This document shows, piece by piece, positions 1-10,616 of a DNA stretch of 64,000 bases. The stretch lies in NCBI RefSeq assembly GCF_022539505.1, contig NC_061510.1:392752249-392816248 (forward strand), in the 5' to 3' direction. The DNA is from Lolium rigidum. Its lineage: Eukaryota; Streptophyta; Magnoliopsida; Poales; Poaceae. Position 1 is the first letter of the stretch. Each line of letters begins with the position of its first letter. The notes under the pieces are model-generated. The model did not search any database. It was not told where the DNA came from and saw only the letters and a list, made by a program, of their open reading frames with translations. The position numbers were made by a program, and so were the translations under genes.

Positions 1-868
1 ATAAATAAGAACTTCACTATGCCATTCATAACGGTGAATAAGTATTCACGTGAAATATAGCCTAAGAGACCCACACGGTGCACACACTGTCACCTTTACA
101 CACGTGGGACAAGGAGTCTCCGGAGATCACATAAGTAAAATCCACTTGACTAGCATAATGACATCTAGATTACAAGCATCATCATATGAATCTCAATCAT
201 GTAAGGCAGCTCATGAGATTATTGTATTGAAGCACATAGGAGAGAGACTAACCACATAGCTACCGGTACAGCCCCGAGCCTCGATGGAGAACTACTCCCT
301 CCTCATGGGAGACAGCAGCGTTGATGGAGATGGCGGTGGTGTCGATGGAGGAGCCTTCGGGGGCACTTCCCCGTCCCGGCGGCGTGCCGGAACAGAGACT
401 CCTGTCCCCCAGATCTTGGCTTCGCGATGGCGGCGGCTCTGGAAGGTTTTCTCTGGTTTCGTCGAACGTCATAGGGTTTTCGCGACGGAGACCTTAAGTA
501 GGCGGAAGGGTAGCCTCGGAGGGGGCCTGGTGGGCCCACACTAGGGGGGCGCGGCCCCCCCTCTGGCCGCGCCAGGGTTTTGTGTGGGGCCCCCAGGGCT
601 CCCCTCTGGCGGCTCACGGGTGTTCTGGAAGCTTCGTCCAATTATAAGACTCTGGGCGTTGATTTCGTCCAATTCCGAGAATATTTCCTTACTAGGATTT
701 ACGAAACCAAAAACAGCAGAAAACAGGAACTGGCACTTCGGCATCTCGTCAATAGGTTAGTTCCGGAAAACGCATAATAATGACATATAACGTGTATAAA
801 ACATGTGAGTATCATCAATAATGTGGCATGGAATATAAGAAATTATCGATACGTCGGAGACGTATCAG
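1..868 (-). mobile_element. LTR of tRNA-Asp group retrotransposon (partial)
   Basis: On the minus strand the LTR starts at 868 with TGATACGTC and runs off the left edge of the window. It matches the start of the LTRs at 19254-20842, 34914-36787 and 45503-46950 (the conserved ATGCCGAAGTGCCAGTTCC block lies near 725-745). Its first 20 bases form a short hairpin, GATACGTC with GACGTATC around a 3-base loop. The flank to the right is the Myb/SANT-like gene and shows no purine tract, so this is more likely a 5' LTR or a solo LTR than a 3' LTR. The small reading frames inside it are not genes. Confidence 0.8.
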
Positions 869-952
869 TGAGCACCTCACAAACTCAGTCCACCTCACTA
901 ACTCTTTTGATCAGCCACTAGGAGAACTAACATCATTGTCCCTTCGTATCGT

Positions 953-2996
953 AGGATCACCCAAAGGACGCGGAGTTCCTGAATGTGCCCATTGCCAACT
1001 ACGACGAGATGCATACCATCTTCTCTTTCGGCCTCGCCACCGGCAAGTACGCCATGGGATCCAGTGAGCCCCTAGGCTTGGCTACAGTAAATCCTGCACC
1101 TGAGGATGCTGAAACCCAGGAGTCCGACACAGTCAACCTCGATGCTGAGAAGGTTGCCGACGCGCCTGAGAAGGTGACCGCTGATACGTCTCCAACGTAC
1201 CTATAATTTCTGATGTTCCATGCTTGTTTTATGATAATACCTACATGTTTTGCTCGCACTTTATAATGTTTTCATGCATTTTCCAGAACTAACCTATTAA
1301 CAAGATGCCGAAGTGCCAGTTCCTGTTTTCTGCTGTTTTTGGTTCCAGAAAGGTTGTTCGGGCAGTATTCTCGGAATTCGACGAAACAAAGACCCAGTAT
1401 CTTATTTTTCCGGAAGGCTCCAGAACACCGAAGGGGAGTCGGAGGCGGGCCAGGGGGCCACCACACCATAAGGCGCCGCGGGCCCAGGCCTGGCCGCGCC
1501 AGCCTATGGTGAGGAGGCCCCAGGCGCCCTCCTGCGCCACCTCTTCGCCTATAAGACCCCTTTCGACCTAAAAACGCGATACCAATTGATGAAACTCCAA
1601 AAAGACTCCAGGGGCGCCGCCGCCATCGCGAAACTCCAATTCAGGGGACAGAATCTCTGTTCCGGCAAGCCGCCGGGACGGGGAAGTGCCCCCGGAAGCC
1701 ATCTCCATCATCGCCACCGCCTCCATCATGCTCCGTGAGTAGTTCCCCCATGGACTACGGGTTCTAGCTGTAGCTAGTTGGTACTCTCTCCCCATGTACT
1801 TCAATACAATGGTCTCATGAGGTGCCTTACATGATTGAGATTCATCTGATGTAATCGGTGTTGTGTTTGTTGGGATCCGATAGATTGTTACTATAAAGTT
1901 TATGAAGTTATTGTTGCTGCAATCTTGTTGTGTTTAATGCTTGTCACTAGGGCCCGAGTGGCATGATCTTAGATTTAAGCTCTATACTTATTGCTTAGAT
2001 TGTATCTACAAGTTGTTTGCACATGTCTATGTCCGGAACCCGAGGCCCCGAGTGACGAGCAATCGGGATAAGCTGGAGGGGAAGGCTTAGGTATGAGGAT
2101 CACATGTTTTCACTAAGTGTTAATGCTTTGCTCCGGTGCTCTATTAAAAGGAGTACCTTAATTGCCAGTAGATTCCCTTGAGGCCCGGCTGCCACCGGCT
2201 GGTTGGACAAAAGATGTTGTACAAGTTTCTCATTGCGAGCACGTATGACTATATATGGAAAACATGCCTACATGATTAATTATCTTGATGTTCTGTCTTA
2301 ATGATATTTCAATCCTATCAATTGTCCAACTGTAATTTGTTCACCCAACACTTGTTATTAGAGAGTTACCACTAGTGTAGATAGTTGGGAACCCCGGTCC
2401 ATCTCTCATCATCATATAATCGTTCTATATGTCATTGGAAGTAGTATCAACTATTTTCTGGTGTCATTGCCTACGTATTCTCTATTCTCTGCTACGTGTT
2501 ACTCGTTACTATTGCTCTCATATTACTGCTGCTTTCACATCACCCCCGTTACTAGTGCTTTTCCAGTGCGAGCTGAATTCACAACTCAGTTGTTAAGGCT
2601 TATAAGTATTCTTTACCTCCCCTTGTGTCGAATCAATAAATTTGGGTTTTACTTCCCTCGAAGACTGTTGCGATCCCCTATGCTTGTGGGTTATCAACCG
2701 CCGGCAAGAGGAAGAGAGGCGCCTTCGTCGCCGACGAGCTGGTGGCCTTCACGAACATGATTGTTGCTCTGAAGGACGTCACCCAGGCCATCAAGGACAA
2801 CAAGCCCACAGACATGCACCCTAACCTGTACAATGCGGTCATGGACATGCTTAGCTTCGCCGAGGATGATCTCATGGCCGCCCTGTGTCACCTTGTCGAC
2901 CACAAGGCCCAGGGTTCCAGCTTCGTCGGCATGATCGAGCCACACCGCATCCTCTGGCTGAGCAACTACCTTGGCAAGTACCACTCAAAGGTGTAG
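953..2996 (+). pseudogene. Myb/SANT-like domain protein, C-terminal part, split by a solo LTR
   Basis: Two blocks, 953-1181 and 2702-2996, read as one protein. The first includes FLNVPIANYDEM and ATGKYAMGSSEPLG. The second starts GKRKRGAF, contains DMHPNLYNAVMDML and GSSFVGMIEPHRILWL, and ends at a TAG at 2994-2996. This C-terminal pattern is common in grass proteins with a Myb/SANT-like DNA-binding domain; the DNA-binding part itself would lie further left and is not visible. A pyrimidine-rich stretch ending in AG near 952 looks like a splice acceptor. The 1515-bp solo LTR sits between the blocks with a perfect accgc duplication, and the frame is continuous across the empty site, so the gene was open when hit. 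The intact allele could be a host gene or a Harbinger-associated ORF1; I cannot separate these. Confidence 0.72.
1182..2696 (+). mobile_element. Solo LTR, 1515 bp, TSD accgc
   Basis: Starts TGATACGTCTCCAACGTACC and ends GCTTGTGGGTTATCA, flanked by accgc at 1177-1181 and 2697-2701. There is no internal coding region and no second LTR, so this is a solo LTR left by recombination between the LTRs of a full element. It belongs to the same family as the minus-strand solo LTR at 20993-22505, whose end matches (ctatacttgtgggtcatca). Around 2400-2690 the usual 3' portion of these LTRs is visible (CTCGAAGACTGTTGCGATC). Confidence 0.92.
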
Positions 2997-3360
2997 TGGT
3001 GCCCTTGAGGGCGTGGTTCAGGGATGCATGCATGGAGCTGGTGATGATGATGATGTAAATTCTGGCAGTAGCTAGGGATGAAAAACATTTGATGGCCCCC
3101 TTTGTAACTATGATGAGGTGGTATATACTAACCCCTCAGGTGATGGTGAACTTGCGGTGTTAGGATTACACCCACTTTTGTTGTGGTGGTAGGATGACAC
3201 CATGGTAGTGTAGGATGAACTTGTGATCCACTTTTGGAATGATCATGCATGCCCCTGTTAGTTTATCATTTGCTGTCAACACTTGTGTTATTTTATTGCT
3301 TTTTTTCTGAATTGCTTTCACGGTTGTGATCGATTACTTGTTTTTCTTATGTCGTGCTAG
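2997..3360 (+). other. 3' flank of the Myb/SANT-like gene and probable intron
   Basis: No coding potential seen. The first part follows the Myb/SANT-like stop codon and probably contains its 3' UTR (gatgatgatgatg repeat at 3042-3054). The last 60 bases are T-rich and end in gtgctag at 3360, a good splice acceptor for the next exon. Confidence 0.4.
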
Positions 3361-3678
3361 TGGTATGTGGTGTTTCGCGGAAGGGTTCGAGGAATCTACA
3401 ACTCATGGAGAGTGTGTCAAGATCATGTCAGTGGCTACTCCAACAACAACTAACGAGGGTATGAAACATTCGAGGAAGCACAACAAGAGTATCTCACCTT
3501 CCTAGAAGAGGAGTTCCTAGTAGATCAGGCCATCGACGAGGTAGTGCCATTAGCACAGCTGCCGCCGGAGGAAGTACATGCTCTACAAGGATTACCGTTG
3601 GTGGTACGTCCCAACCGGGTCAAAGATTGCATCATCTCCTTCTTCATCGTGGGGATCGTGAGGATCTTGTTCTTCTGA
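3361..3678 (+). pseudogene. RNase H1 N-terminal / viroplasmin-like domain exon with a nonsense codon
   Basis: The frame starting WYVVFRGRVRGIYNSW, followed by HVSGYSNNN and RGYETFEEAQQEYLTFL, matches the small domain found at the N terminus of eukaryotic RNase H1 and in caulimovirus viroplasmin proteins, where it binds RNA/DNA hybrids. A TAA codon interrupts it between the NNN and RGYE motifs, where the family usually has an aromatic residue. The frame then runs on through an acidic linker to a hydrophobic C terminus (IISFFIVGIVRILFF) and a TGA at 3676-3678. The hydrophobic tail could be a membrane anchor or a chance product of decay. The exon begins right after a splice-acceptor-like gtgctag. 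No RNase H catalytic domain follows. It lies in the same orientation as, and close behind, the Myb/SANT-like gene. Confidence 0.6.
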
Positions 3679-4877
3679 GTGGTCTCTGATCGTATGTAAC
3701 ATGCCATGGCATGGTAATCTCACCCTATTTGAATTGTAGTAAGGATATGGAACTGTGATTTGATCAACCAAATAGCTGATTCATGTTTCGTGCGTGCAAA
3801 TTGGGCTGGAAACGGGCAACCAAACAATAGGGCCTGACTTCCTTCTCCGACGCGCAACAGGCCTACCAAACGACCCGTGTTTCATGGCCCATGGCCCGCT
3901 CGCGATGCGCAGGGAGACCCATCTCGCTGTGCCAGTGGTGCAAGAATCGCATGCAGGCTACCAAACGCGCTCGTACTATTTGCCCTCAGAACTGCATTGT
4001 AATCGTCACAATCCATCGAACAGATATTGCGGCTGTGATCCTTATGGCGATGGCTTCATCTTCGTTGGCGCCGCTGCAGTTTTTGATGGGCCTGAAGGCT
4101 GCCATGACCGAATACATATGTACTGGCATGGAGGCAGGCGGCCGTGGACGCCGGCCGAGGCCGGGAGCTCAAGCCTTCCGGCGCCAAGGACAGCGGCCGT
4201 GCAAGCGCTCAAGGCCTCCAGCGCACCTCCCTCCTCCTCCACTCCCTTCTCACCCGTGGACCTCCGATCCGACGACTGGGCGGTGACCTTAACTGGACGG
4301 GAGGCGGCCAGAAACCCCAGAGTGCCCGGCCATTAAGGAGAAAGAGGAGAAAAATGGAGTGCGGGGCTGGGTCTGGAGAGTCGATAGGGGTGCGACGCTG
4401 CAAGGGCCCACCTCTGGGATGGGGCACGCGTCGAGCGGCACCGGCAAAAGAAGCGGCGGGAGGCACATATCACCGCAGGCTCACACAACAATCTAAACAT
4501 CATCAGGCCATCGGCGGATTACTTGTTTTAAAGAATTCTCAAATTCTATGAACTAACCGATTTAAGATTTTTTGCTGTTCCCCACCGACAATACGGCCTG
4601 CATATTGATAGAGCTGAAGTTTTTTTTTTCTTTTTTACGAAACACATAGACAGCTGAAGTTGCGCACAGTAGACAGTACGTACAGAGAAACATAAACACG
4701 CGTCGGCCTCAGCACACCAGGTCGTCTCTTTGCTCCGAGGTTGCCGCAACCGAAGTCCATCAGTCGCCTGCTGGAGTGCTGGACACAATCGATCTCTAGC
4801 GGCGCCCTCTCCGGCGCTCAGCACAGCGGGATCGCCGAGTGGAGATGTTGTTAATCTCTACTATGGGAAGCTCTTTA
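3679..4877. other. Unassigned flank of P1, GC-rich in the middle
   Basis: Nothing recognisable as a gene. Around 3800-3900 short motifs of the type accaaac/cgacccg recur, as seen in hAT-like or MITE termini, but I cannot define an element. A GC-rich block lies at 4130-4460 and a T-run at 4620-4637. Long open frames here (for example 3794-4336) have no family resemblance and probably reflect base composition. Confidence 0.4.
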
Positions 4878-5158
4878 GAGCATCTCTAGCAGAGCCTATA
4901 TAAGATTATCTTCAGTCGTTTCAGTCGTGTCTTCCAAACCGTTTCCTAAACAGCGGTGGATTGAGTTTGGGAACGTATTTTGTTCGTGCCATGTTTGGGG
5001 GACGTCTCTCCCCAGTCGCGTCCCCCAAACATCGCCACCAAACATGAAAACACAACTATTTATTAAATATAGCATAGAAATAAATATGTTTGCGAAGACT
5101 ATTTTCAAATTAAAATATAACAAACACTAAAACAACTAAACAAATAAATAGGACTAGA

Positions 5159-6480
5159 TCAAGGTGCCGCGGCATTTGCTGATAATCCTTTGATCCTCCA
5201 TAAATGCTCAACGAGATCAGCTTGAAGTTGCTCGTGAACATTGCTGTCACGGATCTCTGCGTGCATGGCGAGGAAATCAGTAAAATCTGCAGGCAACTCA
5301 TGATCAACCTCCGCAAGAGGCCCTGACACTCATAGGGACCAACATGTGTCCTGGCATGATTCTTGTGGTCGTTCTCGATGATCATGTTGTGCATGATCAC
5401 ACAAGTCTGCATCACCTCCCACATTTGGTCGTGAGACCAGCTTAGAGCAGGGTACCGAACAATTGCAAATTGAGCTTGAAACACACCAAATACCCGCTCG
5501 ACATCCTTCCTGCAAGCCTCATGTCGCGAAGCAAAGTGGGAATTCTTCTAACCTGATGGATTCGAGATTGTTTTGACAAAAGTGGCTCATTCTGGATATA
5601 TACCATCTGCTAGATAATAGCCTTTGGTATATTGGTGGCCATTGACCTCATAGTTGCATGGTGGAGCATGATCTTTCACTAGTCTGCTGAGCACCGAAAA
5701 CTGCTGCAACACGTTGATGTCATTGTGTGATCCCGTCATGCCAAAGAAAGAATGCCAAATCCACATGTCATTATCTGCCACAGCTTCAAGCACCACACTG
5801 CAACATCCATGACGCCCTTTGTATATACCTTGCCAAGCAAACGGGCAGTTCTTCCATGACCAGTGCATGTAATCGATGCTTCCAAGCATTCCAGGAAATA
5901 CTCTAGCAGCATTTTGTGCCATAATCCTTGCAGTCTCTTCCTCAGTTGGCCCTCTCAAGTAGTATTTGCTAAACTTTCCCACCACAGCTTGGCAAAACTT
6001 GTACATGCACTCAATGGAAGTAGACTCACTCATGCGAAGGTAGTCGACATGTGTATCGGTAGGTGCTCCGTATGCAAGCATCCTCATGGCGGCGGTGCAC
6101 TTCTGAATCGACGAGAACCCGACATCGCCTACAATGTCGTGCTTGAGCTTGAAGTAGGGGTCGAACTCTCGAACGCCGTGGAGGATATTCATGAACAGAC
6201 CCTTTCTCATCCTATATTGGCACCGAAAATTGTCGGCATGTGTTGCCTTCTCTGCGAAGTAGTTGTTGTGCAGCATGGTATGCCCCTCCATCCTCTGCTG
6301 GGGCTTCGACTTCTTTCTCCCCAGCCTTGATCCTCCGCGGCGCGGCCTCTTCCTCTTCTCCGCCTTGGCGTTAAGCACGTCCTGGAGGGCTGTGATGATC
6401 AGCAAATGCTCCCGGAGGTCGTCGTCGAAGGCTTGCTCGTCCTCTAGCAGTAGGGAAATCATCTCGTCGTCGTTATCCAT
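5159..6480 (-). pseudogene. PIF/Harbinger transposase (HARBI1-like nuclease), inactivated
   Basis: The start at 6480 ([16 protein letters not shown]) is preferred because sequence upstream in the same frame belongs to the transposon 5' region and then to the inserted LTR. The order is: acidic N terminus, basic patch near residues 47-58 (KRKRPRRGG), N-terminal region with NNYF and RMRKGLF, then the DDE nuclease. The first catalytic Asp lies in GSIDYMHW (about residue 203) and the second in SHNDINVL (about 254). The catalytic Glu lies in DVERVFGV after the breaks. Two in-frame stops (a TGA after GIYPE at about residue 298, then a TAG shortly after) and a one-base frameshift near GPYECQG separate the third motif and the tail, which ends at 5159-5161. 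The enzyme would cut and join element ends at TWA sites; this copy cannot make it. Identification is firm, and all three catalytic positions are still visible. Confidence 0.9.
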
Positions 6481-6676
6481 GTCCGAAGCAAAATCAATGG
6501 TTAAAATTACGCTGCGGCAGACGAGGCAACGAACAGCGGCCAATCGCGCGTACCTGGCAAGTCGTCGAGCACCTTGTGTGTGCGGAGGAGGGGCGGATTT
6601 GACGCCGCGTTCTGGGACGTGATGGAGAAGCGGCGGCGGAAAACAACCGGCGTGAGTGCCAGCCGCGACGACGGTG

Positions 6677-8256
6677 TGATGTCTACGGGAGCTTCTATTC
6701 TTGTAGACAGTGTTGGGCCTCCAAGAGCAGAGGTTTGTAGAACAACAGCAAGTTTCCCTTAAGTGGATCACCCAAGGTTTATCGATCTCAGGGAGGAAGA
6801 GGTCAAAGATATCCCTCTCATGCAACCACTGCAACCACAAAGCAAGAAGTCTCTTGTGTCCCCAACACACCTAATAGGTGTACTAGTTCGGCGAAGAGAT
6901 AGTGAAATACGGGTGGTATGAATATATATGAGTAGTAGCAACGGCACCGGAAAAGTGCTTTGCCCGGAGACGGTAAACAAGTAGTAGTAACGCAGCGGTA
7001 GTAACGCAGCGGTAGTAACACGATAAAACGAGTAAACAAGCAGCGATAGCGATATTTAGGAACAAGGCCTAGGGATTAGACTTTCACTAGTGGACACTCT
7101 CAACTTTGATCACATAACGAGAATAGATAAATGCATACTCTACACTCTTGTTGGATGATTAACACATTGCGTAGGATTACACGAACCCTCAATGCCGGAG
7201 TTAACAAGCTCCACAATTCAATGTTCATATTTAAATAACCTTAGAGTGCATGAAAGATCAATTCGACTAAACCAAGTACTAACATAGTATGCACACTGTC
7301 ACCTTCACACTATGTAGGAGGAATAGATCACATCAATACTATCATAGCAATAGTTAACTTCATAATCTACAAGAGATCATAATCATAGCATAAACCAAGT
7401 ACTAACACGGATGCACACACTGTCACCATTACACCGTGCGGGAGGAATAAAACTACTTTAATAACATTGCTAGAGTAGCACATAGATAAATTGTGATACA
7501 AAATACATTGCAATCATAAAGAGATATAAATAAGCACTTCACTACGCCATTCATAACGGTGAGTAAGTATTACGTGAAATATAGCCTAAGAGACCCACAC
7601 GGTGCACACACTTGTCACCTTTACACACGTGGGACAAGGAGTCTCCGGAGATCACATAAGTAAAACTCACTTGACTAGCATAATGACATCTAGATTACAA
7701 GCATCATCATATGAATCTCAATCATGTAAGGCAGCTCATGAGATTATTGTATTGAAGCACATAGGAGAGAGATGAACCACATAGCTACCGGTACAGCCCC
7801 GAGCCTCGATGGAGAACTACTCCCTCCTCATGGGAGCAACAGCGGTGATGAAGATGGCGGTGGAGATGGCAGCGGTGTCGATGGAGAAGCCTTCGGGGCA
7901 CTTCCTCGCTCCGGCAGGGTGCCGGAACAGAGACTCCTGTCCCCCAGATCTTGGCTTCGCGATGGCGGCGGCTCTGGAAGGTTTTCCGTATCGTGGTTTT
8001 TCGCATCAGGGTTTTCTCGACGGAGGCTTTAAATAGGCGGAAGGGCAGCCTCAGTGGGGGCCTGGGTCTTGATTTCGTCCAATTCCGAGAATATTTCGTT
8101 ACTAGGATTTACGAAACCAAAAACAGCGAAAACGACAAGCGGCTCTTCGACATCTTGTTAATAGGTTAGTTTCAGAAAATGCACGAATATGACATAAAGT
8201 GTGCATAAAACATGTAGGTATCATCAATAATATGGCATAGAACATAAGACGTATCA
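6677..8256 (-). repeat. 3' LTR of element A
   Basis: Matches 19254-20842 along its length. It begins (minus strand) at 8256 and ends with the GACATCA-type terminus at 6677. It has lost about 20 bases directly behind its first bases, removing one arm of the terminal hairpin that the 5' LTR still has. Confidence 0.92.
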
Positions 8257-8271
8257 AGCATCCCCAAGCTT
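8257..8271 (-). promoter_or_regulatory. Polypurine tract of element A
   Basis: On the minus strand, AAGCTTGGGGATGCT directly abuts the 3' LTR. The identical 15-mer abuts the LTRs at 44819 and 60155, which supports its role as plus-strand primer. Confidence 0.75.
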
Positions 8272-9389
8272 AGTTCTGCTCGTCCCGAGCAGGTAAAACG
8301 ATAACAAAAGATAATTTCTGAAGTGACATGCCATCATAACCTTGATCATACTATTTGTAAACATATGTAATGAATGCAGCGATCAAAACAATGGTAATGA
8401 CATGAGTAAACAAGTGAATCATAAAGCAAAGACTTTTCATGAATAGTACTTCAAGACAAGCATCAATAATTCTTGCATAAGAGTTAACTCATAAAGCAAT
8501 AAATCAAAGTAAAGGTATTGAAGCAACACAAAGGAAGATTAAGTTTCAGCGGTTGCTTTCAACTTATAACATGTATATCTCATGGATAATTGTCAACATA
8601 GAGTAATATAACAAGTGCAATATGCAAGTATGTAGGAATCAATGCACAGTTCACACAAGTGTTTGCTTCTTGAGGTGGAGAGAGATAGGTGAACTGACTC
8701 AACATAAAAGTAAAAAGAATGGTCCTTCAAAGAGGAAAGCATCGATTGCTATATTTGTGCTAGAGCTTTTATTTTGAAAACATGAAACAATTTTGTCAAC
8801 GGTAGTAATAAAGCATATGAGTTATGTAAATTATATCTTACAAGTTGCAAGCCTCATGCATAGTATACTAATAGTGCCCGCACCTTGTCCTAATTAGCTT
8901 GGACTACCGGATCTTTGCAATGCACATGTTTTAACCAAGTGTCACAATGGGGTACTTCCATGTCGCCTGTACAAAGGTCTAAGGAGAAAGCTCGCATTTT
9001 GGATTTCTCGCTTTTGATTATTCTCAACTTAGACATCCATACCGGGACAACATGGACAACAGATAATGGACTCCTCTTTAATGCATAAGCATGTGGCAAC
9101 AATTATTATTCTCATATGAGATTGAGGATATATGTCCAAAACTGAAACTTCCACCATGAATCATGGCTTAAGTTAGCGGCCCAATGTTCTTCTCTAACAA
9201 TATGCATGCTCCAACCATTAAGGTGGTAGATCTCTCTTACTTCAGACAAGACGGACATGCATAGCAACTCACATGATATTCAACAAAGAATAGTTGATGG
9301 CGTCCCCGGAAACATGGTTATCGCACAACAAGCAACTTAATAAGAGATAAAGTGCATAAGTACATATTCAATACCACAATAGCTTTTCA
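8272..9389 (-). other. 3' non-coding region of element A (distal part)
   Basis: AT-rich, no coding potential. Homologous to the 3' regions of elements F (43600-44800) and H (50400-50870, 59470-60140), which places it in the same family. Interrupted at 9394 by T1. Confidence 0.7.
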
Positions 9390-9394
9390 GCTAT

Positions 9395-10556
9395 TGTTAT
9401 CACCAGAATTTGACCGAGTCAGAGGTGGGCCGCGATCAAAATGGACTTGAAGATATATATATAGGAGAAATATGTGAATCGGCCTTACATGCAAAGTTTG
9501 GGCTAGTTTTCCCGTGTATCTGTAACATATTAGGATGCGTGTCGGTTAGATAGAGTTTGACCCGTGCACGGTTAGGTGCACGCCTAAATTAGAAAGTCCC
9601 TTGGACTATAAATATGTATCTAGGGTTTATGAAATAAACAACCAACGTTCAACACAAACAAATCTCGGCGCATCGCCAACTCCTTCGTCTCAAGGGTTTC
9701 TCCGGTAAGCACCATGCTGCCTAGATCGCATCTTGCGATCTAGGCAGCACAAGCCTACCTACGTTGTTCATGCGTTGCTCGTACTGAAGCCTTTTTGATG
9801 GCGGGCAACGTAGTTATCTTAGATGTGTTAGGGTTTGCATTGTTCTTCGTATCATATGCTATCGTAGTGCAACCCTTATACATCTAGCCGCCCTTACATC
9901 TATCTTAGGTGTAGGGGCGGCACCCCGCTTGATCATAGTTTAGTAGATCTGATCCGTTACGATTGCTCCTTGTTCTGCAAGGATTAGTTTAATATCCGCA
10001 ACAGTTAGGCCTTACAAAGGGTTGGAGGATCCAGCGGCGTGTAGGGTGAAGTTTGCTAGCCCTAGACAGGATGTTCCGAGGATCAACCTCGTGTTGGTTT
10101 TTAGGCCTTGTCTAGGATCGGCTTACGGTCACCGTGCGCGAGCGCGAGGCCCAATCGTGAGTAGGATGATCCGATTATGCGGTGAAAACCCCAGATCGTC
10201 GTAGATCTCATTAGCTTTATCTTGATCAAGCAGGACCACCATATATTCGGACACCTTGTACGAATCATGGGTGGATCGGCTCTTTGAGCCGATTCACGGG
10301 ATAACTCGAGAGCCGATCGAGGCTCGTATTTAATGTTTACGTGTATGCCATGCGAGGAAACTAAGCGAGGCATCATCCAACACCTTCCTGGCCGGGTATA
10401 GGTCAGGTGGCACGCCCTTGCGATAGCATCGGACGTGTGACCGAGGAGGCTTTGCGGGCCGTCGCTGCGAGGGACCGGGGCCAGCCGCAGCCCTAGTTGT
10501 TCCCGGCTCTCTTGTGTTGCCGATCCACTGCCCGCCGGTGGGTTTCGACGCCAACA
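9395..10556 (+). repeat. 5' LTR of T1
   Basis: A TATAAATA box at 9607-9614 is the likely promoter. Downstream lie three stem-loops: 9715-9749 (16-bp stem, TCT loop), a 9-bp CGTTGCTCG-type stem near 9772-9810, and 9887-9921 (imperfect 16-bp stem, TCT loop). A GGTAAGC splice-donor-like site sits just before the first. A further ATCGGCTC/GAGCCGAT hairpin is near 10275-10295. A degenerate PBS (cggcacgccggtgggac) follows the LTR. Confidence 0.9.
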
Positions 10557-10616
10557 CATTTCGGCACGCCGGTGGGACGACCTTCGACATCCACCACATC
10601 GCCATCTACATCCGAG

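Noticed and set aside
260..780. Several short frames in the left LTR
   Set aside because: Present in every LTR of the family in different broken forms; LTR sequence, not genes.
3794..4336. 180-codon plus-strand open frame
   Set aside because: No family motif, no intron or promoter context, overlapping frames equally open; explained by GC-rich composition.
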